From JANRIC01 sp033765345 (GTDB taxonomy: Bacteria; Bacteroidota; Bacteroidia; Cytophagales; Microscillaceae): a DNA stretch of 17,003 nt. Location of the stretch: positions 1-17,003 of the forward strand of contig JANRIC010000031.1 in NCBI GenBank assembly GCA_033765345.1. Direction: 5' to 3'. This document shows, in pieces, positions 14,253-17,003 of the stretch (positions are counted from its first letter, which is position 1; each line of letters starts with the position of its first letter). Below the pieces are notes generated by a model. The model saw nothing but the letters and a program-made list of their open reading frames with translations, was not told where the DNA came from and ran no database searches. Position numbers and translations under genes: made by a program.

Positions 14253-14342
14253 ATGGAAAGCTATACCAAAAACAGGTCGCCACCGGCTAACATCCTGTCA
14301 TATAGGAGGCAAATTGGTTTTCTACGGGATCAAAATAAGTAA
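14253..14342 (+). CDS. Possible 29-residue small protein (doubtful)
   Basis: An ATG 32 bases after the TAAATTTG box opens a 29-codon frame with a basic, Pro-containing product (MESYTKNRSPPANILSYRRQ at its start). Its second half faintly recalls the first helix of XRE-type repressors. An AGGAGG lies inside the frame, not in front of it, and the start is buried in a small hairpin. It could be a leader peptide, a remnant or chance, and only its position after a promoter-like box supports it. Confidence 0.2.
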   Translation: MESYTKNRSPPANILSYRRQIGFLRDQNK

Positions 14343-14524
14343 AATAAAGCCGTCAACCCCTTTTTTGATTTGACCAACACGATCGATTCAAACCACAAAT
14401 ATTCAGTTTTTAGCGTTATAAAGCACAAAAAAACATCTAGGATTAAGGTATATCCGATTTTAAGGATAGATTTTCACAGAATTCTCAAAATGAAATTGTT
14501 TTTACAACAAAATAAACTAAACTC

Positions 14525-15400
14525 ATGAAAGTGATCATTCTTTCCAGAAACGCCAATTTGTATTCAACAAAACGTCTGGTAGAAGAAGGAACCAAAAAGG
14601 GGCATCAAGTAGATGTAATTGACCCTTTAAAATGTATTATTGAGCTTGAGAAAAAAAAGCCTGGAATCTTTACCCAGGGAAATATGCTTTCGGAGGTAGA
14701 TGCAGTGATCCCTCGAATTGGAGCTTCCATTACTTTTTATGGTACGGCAGTCGTCCGCCAATTTGAGATGATGAAGGTATTTACAGCCGTAGAATCCGTA
14801 GCCCTCGTACGATCAAGAGATAAACTTCGAAGCCTTCAAATTCTGGCAAGAGCCGGATTAGGCCTTCCCAAAACTGTTTTTACCAACTACAGCCGTGATG
14901 TATCCCATATCATCGATTCCGTGGGTGGTGCACCTGTAGTGATCAAAGTACTCGAGGGTACACAGGGTTTAGGCGTGGTACTGGCTGAAACCAAAAAAGC
15001 CGCTGAATCGGTTTTGGAAGCTTTTAACGGACTTAAAGCCAGGGTGATTGTTCAGGAATATATCAAAGAAGCAAAAGGAGCAGATATCAGGGCTTTTGTA
15101 ATCGGAGGCAACGTAGTGGGAGCCATGAAAAGACAAGCCAAAGAAGGTGAATTTCGCTCAAACCTACACCGAGGAGGCACTGCCGAGGTCATCGAGCTAA
15201 GTGAGGAAGAAGAAACCGCAGCCATCAAAGCCGCCCGTGCTATGGGGCTGGGTGTAGCTGGCGTAGACTTACTACAATCCGAAAGAGGGCCCTTGATTCT
15301 TGAGGTTAATTCTTCTCCTGGATTGGAAGGCATTGAGAAAGCTACCGGTAAAAATATTGCTGGACTTATTTTTAAATATATTCGCCAAAATGTAGATTAA
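14525..15400 (+). CDS. rimK: RimK, ribosomal protein S6 glutamate ligase (ATP-grasp)
   Basis: RimK is an ATP-grasp ligase that adds glutamates to the C-terminus of ribosomal protein S6, and in vitro makes poly-alpha-glutamate. The 291-residue product follows E. coli RimK closely from memory: MKVIILSRNANLYSTKRL at the start, DAVIPRIGASITFYGTA (59-75), RSRDKLRSLQILARAG (96-111), GGAPVVIKVLEGTQGLGVVL (134-153), VQEYIKEAKGADIRAF (176-191), FRSNLHRGG (210-218) and LILEVNSSPGLEGIE (257-271). Lys141 and Glu178 lie in the ATP pocket, and Asp248, Glu260 and Asn262 form the metal site. Length is normal. A hypothetical acidic protein follows 22 bases downstream, probably in the same transcript. The rpsF substrate gene is not in the window. 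Confidence 0.95.
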   Translation: MKVIILSRNANLYSTKRLVEEGTKKGHQVDVIDPLKCIIELEKKKPGIFTQGNMLSEVDAVIPRIGASITFYGTAVVRQFEMMKVFTAVESVALVRSRDKLRSLQILARAGLGLPKTVFTNYSRDVSHIIDSVGGAPVVIKVLEGTQGLGVVLAETKKAAESVLEAFNGLKARVIVQEYIKEAKGADIRAFVIGGNVVGAMKRQAKEGEFRSNLHRGGTAEVIELSEEEETAAIKAARAMGLGVAGVDLLQSERGPLILEVNSSPGLEGIEKATGKNIAGLIFKYIRQNVD

Positions 15401-15422
15401 TTCTTTGTCAATACTTTAATGA

Positions 15423-15746
15423 ATGCCGGAAATGGAAAAGAAAAAAATAATCAAGGACTATGAAAAACTTTCCGATAAACTAAAAAAAGCCCTTCGGAAG
15501 GCTTATCCAGACGGATATACCAATCACATGATTTCTTATTTTGACGGGCAAGGCAAACACGTTTTTATGGTACCTCTGGAAACCGAGGAATTTATCTATA
15601 TGGTTCGTCTTCGCCCTGAAAAAATAGCCCTTTATGGGCGTGGAAAAGCTAAATCTAAAGAAGATGAAGGTACTATCCCTCCAAAAGATGATTTTATGGA
15701 TAATTTCCCTCCAGCCAATGATGAACCCGACTGGTTAGATGGGTGA
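15423..15746 (+). CDS. Hypothetical protein with acidic C-terminal tail, downstream of rimK
   Basis: This 107-residue cytosolic protein has a basic, helical N-terminus (KKKIIKDYEKLSDKLKKALR, 6-25), then AYPDGYTNHMISYFDG (27-42) and EEFIYMVRLRPEKI (55-68). It ends in an acidic, Pro-rich, probably disordered tail (about 78-107, including PPANDEPDWLDG). The core resembles small uncharacterised Bacteroidota proteins of the pattern YPxGYxxHxI...ETxxxxYxVR, which I recall only as hypothetical. Either ATG 15423 or ATG 15432 could be the start. The 22-base spacing after rimK suggests co-transcription, and a link to ribosome or glutamylation biology is speculation. It ends 13 bases before the convergent corA. 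Confidence 0.75.
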   Translation: MPEMEKKKIIKDYEKLSDKLKKALRKAYPDGYTNHMISYFDGQGKHVFMVPLETEEFIYMVRLRPEKIALYGRGKAKSKEDEGTIPPKDDFMDNFPPANDEPDWLDG

Positions 15747-15759
15747 ATGCTGATCATTT

Positions 15760-16734
15760 TCAAAACCACTTCTTAAAACGCATATATAAAAATAAAGAAG
15801 TCGCTAGGGTAAACATAAATCCTAAAATGATCGGATAAGACCAGGGCCAGTTTAATTCGGGCATATACTTAAAATTCATTCCATAAACCCCAGCAATAAA
15901 AGTTGAGGGAATAAAAATAGCCGTGATCATCGTGAGCGTTTTCATGATATTATTCAGGCCATAACTTAGATTAGAGAGGTACAATTCCTGGATATTATTG
16001 AGCATTTCCCGATGGCTTTCACACTGACTCAGTAAGTGCATCAGATTATCATAGTTATCCTGAATGTATATCAGATTGTCTTTTTTGATAAAAGGAGAGG
16101 ATTCCCTTCTAAGCTCTCCCAACTCTTCTCGCAAAGGAGTAATATATTTTTTGATTTGACTGAGCAACCGCCGCCATTTTAGCACTTTGGCGGTTATATT
16201 TTTGGTCCGGCGTACCAGAATCCGTTCTTCAAGCTCTTCTATCTGTTGATCAATGATTTCAAGGACTTTAAAATATTTCTTCAAAATCGTATCAATCATC
16301 AAATAAAATAAATAATCTGCTTTTTTTTGACGTACTCTGCCCTTCCCCTGAACAATACGGGCTTTGATCTCCTCAAAAATATCTTCCTCACACTGCTGAA
16401 AGGTCATAATAATATCCTTTTTTAAAATCAGACTGACCTGTTCTGTGTGTATCTCAGCCTTTTGTTGATCTAATGAAAGTACTTTTAAAGTCAGAAAAAT
16501 GTGCTCATCCAATGTCTTTGCTTGAGGAAGCTTGTCCTCATTTTTTACATCCTCAAGGGTGAGATGATGGATTTCAAACTCCTGAGCCAAATGCTCTAGA
16601 TTCTCCTGAAACGGCAGGTTTTTTAAGTCTATCCAACTCACCAAAGAGCGTTTGAGATAAGTTTTGATCTTCGACTCTTCCGCAATATTGATTTTCTTTT
16701 GCGTATCAGCATTAAATTGTATAAGCTCAATCAC
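15760..16734 (-). CDS. corA: CorA-family magnesium/cobalt transporter
   Basis: CorA forms a pentameric channel for Mg2+ (and Co2+) uptake across the cytoplasmic membrane. The 324-residue product has a soluble alpha/beta N-terminal domain, a long helical stalk (about 140-262) and two C-terminal membrane helices (about 264-284 and 300-318). The signature GMN is at 285-287 and the loop motif MPEL at 291-294, just before the second helix. The protein ends in the basic RFKKWF typical of the family. Early landmarks are WIDL (34-37), HHLTLEDVKN (56-65) and KLPQAK (68-73). No Mg2+ leader structure was recognised upstream. It is convergent with the hypothetical gene downstream of rimK, and its upstream region contains the large inverted repeat. 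Confidence 0.95.
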   Translation of the reverse strand: MIELIQFNADTQKKINIAEESKIKTYLKRSLVSWIDLKNLPFQENLEHLAQEFEIHHLTLEDVKNEDKLPQAKTLDEHIFLTLKVLSLDQQKAEIHTEQVSLILKKDIIMTFQQCEEDIFEEIKARIVQGKGRVRQKKADYLFYLMIDTILKKYFKVLEIIDQQIEELEERILVRRTKNITAKVLKWRRLLSQIKKYITPLREELGELRRESSPFIKKDNLIYIQDNYDNLMHLLSQCESHREMLNNIQELYLSNLSYGLNNIMKTLTMITAIFIPSTFIAGVYGMNFKYMPELNWPWSYPIILGFMFTLATSLFLYMRFKKWF

Positions 16735-17003
16735 TGGAATAGATCATTTAAATGTAAAACTTGTATCAGGGGATAAGTTAGCCAAAAAATCTGAATCCGC
16801 CTCATAAACATAAATGGTTCTCTGACAAATTTTGTGTGTGACACATCTTGATTAGACTTGCTATCCACTAAACATTTGAAAGAATTGCTTGCCACGAATG
16901 CACGAATAAGGGCGTTTATTCGTGCATTCGTGGCAAAATTGATCATCAAGAGAGGAAATTGAATGCACTTATTTTTTATAGAATTATTGTTTGAAAATAC
17001 TTG
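16735..17003. other. Right-edge intergenic region upstream of corA
   Basis: No gene is supported. The minus-strand frame that runs through it (16731-16949) is the translation of the inverted repeat. No exact TAnnTTTG was found on the corA strand. The only strong structure is the 48-base inverted repeat at 16889-16936. Confidence 0.5.
16889..16936. repeat. Perfect 21-bp inverted repeat with 6-base loop
   Basis: The left arm 16889-16909 and right arm 16916-16936 are exact reverse complements, separated by GGGCGT. Each arm itself contains a short tandem (CACGAAT, G, CACGAAT). No T-tract follows on either strand, and it lies about 155 bases upstream of corA, so it does not look like a terminator for corA. 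A degenerate relative lies at 10109-10145. The arms resemble dispersed hairpin repeats found in many environmental bacterial genomes. Confidence 0.9.

Larger units (their letters stand above)
14005..14524. other. 520-bp intergenic region upstream of rimK
   Basis: This is the longest gene-free stretch in the window. It contains an exact TAnnTTTG box (14214-14221) preceded by A- and T-tracts, and a 6-bp hairpin CCATAT/ATATGG (14240-14256). It also contains a 29-codon ORF (14253-14342) and a second, 7/8-matching -7 box TAGATTTT at 14467-14474, close enough to give rimK a leader of about 45 bases. No tRNA, known riboswitch or recognisable protein fragment is seen. The region between 14345 and 14460 shows no clear structure. 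Confidence 0.4.

Noticed and set aside
16731..16949. 72-codon minus-strand frame upstream of corA
   Set aside because: It runs through the perfect inverted repeat, has no recognisable domain and overlaps the corA start. An artefact of the hairpin is more likely.

Overview
This 17 kb window looks like ordinary chromosomal DNA of an environmental Bacteroidota bacterium. G+C is roughly 40% by eye. Shine-Dalgarno sequences are mostly absent and starts are A-rich. A few intergenic motifs match the Bacteroidota -7 element TAnnTTTG. The families present (SiaB-like kinase, DUF1684 protein, orphan ViaA-like VWA protein, ferrochelatase with extra cysteines, AcpH, RimK) fit that phylum. The order cannot be fixed from sequence alone. 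I see no tRNA, rRNA, CRISPR array, transposase or phage gene.

Layout, left to right. At 141-1888 (+) an ADP-ribosylglycohydrolase overlaps an FkbM-type methyltransferase by ATGA. At 1874-3253 (-) a convergent alkaline-phosphatase-superfamily protein resembles EboF and has a degenerate metal site. At 3568-4815 (+) lies a serine beta-lactamase-like hydrolase, and at 4999-5604 (+) a DUF1684 protein. At 5652-6215 (-) is a SiaB-like HATPase kinase. At 6404-7057 (+) is a membrane-anchored SNase-type nuclease, tail-to-tail with hemH at 7054-8184 (-). Between hemH and a ViaA-like VWA protein (8314-9951, -) sit an 18-bp tandem duplication and a GC-rich array of eight perfect 7-bp units. AcpH is at 10210-10791 (-). 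A secreted glutaredoxin-CAP fusion is at 10907-11815 (+), followed by a hairpin. A two-gene unit (11936-14004, +) joins a membrane-anchored CPC thioredoxin-like protein to a 6-TM/HAMP/GAF sensor. After a 520-bp gap comes rimK with a small acidic hypothetical protein (14525-15746, +). corA is at 15760-16734 (-), and beyond it a perfect 21-bp inverted repeat stands near the right edge.

The genes mostly act alone: haem synthesis (hemH), magnesium uptake (corA), ribosomal S6 modification (rimK), acyl-carrier-protein turnover (acpH). The plausible functional units are ADP-ribosylglycohydrolase/FkbM, CPC thioredoxin/GAF sensor, and rimK/acidic protein. No convincing new multi-gene defence or mobile system is visible. 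The best leads are the redox-sensor pair, the glutaredoxin-CAP fusion, the degenerate EboF-like protein, orphan members of normally paired systems (SiaB, ViaA), and three intergenic repeat elements.
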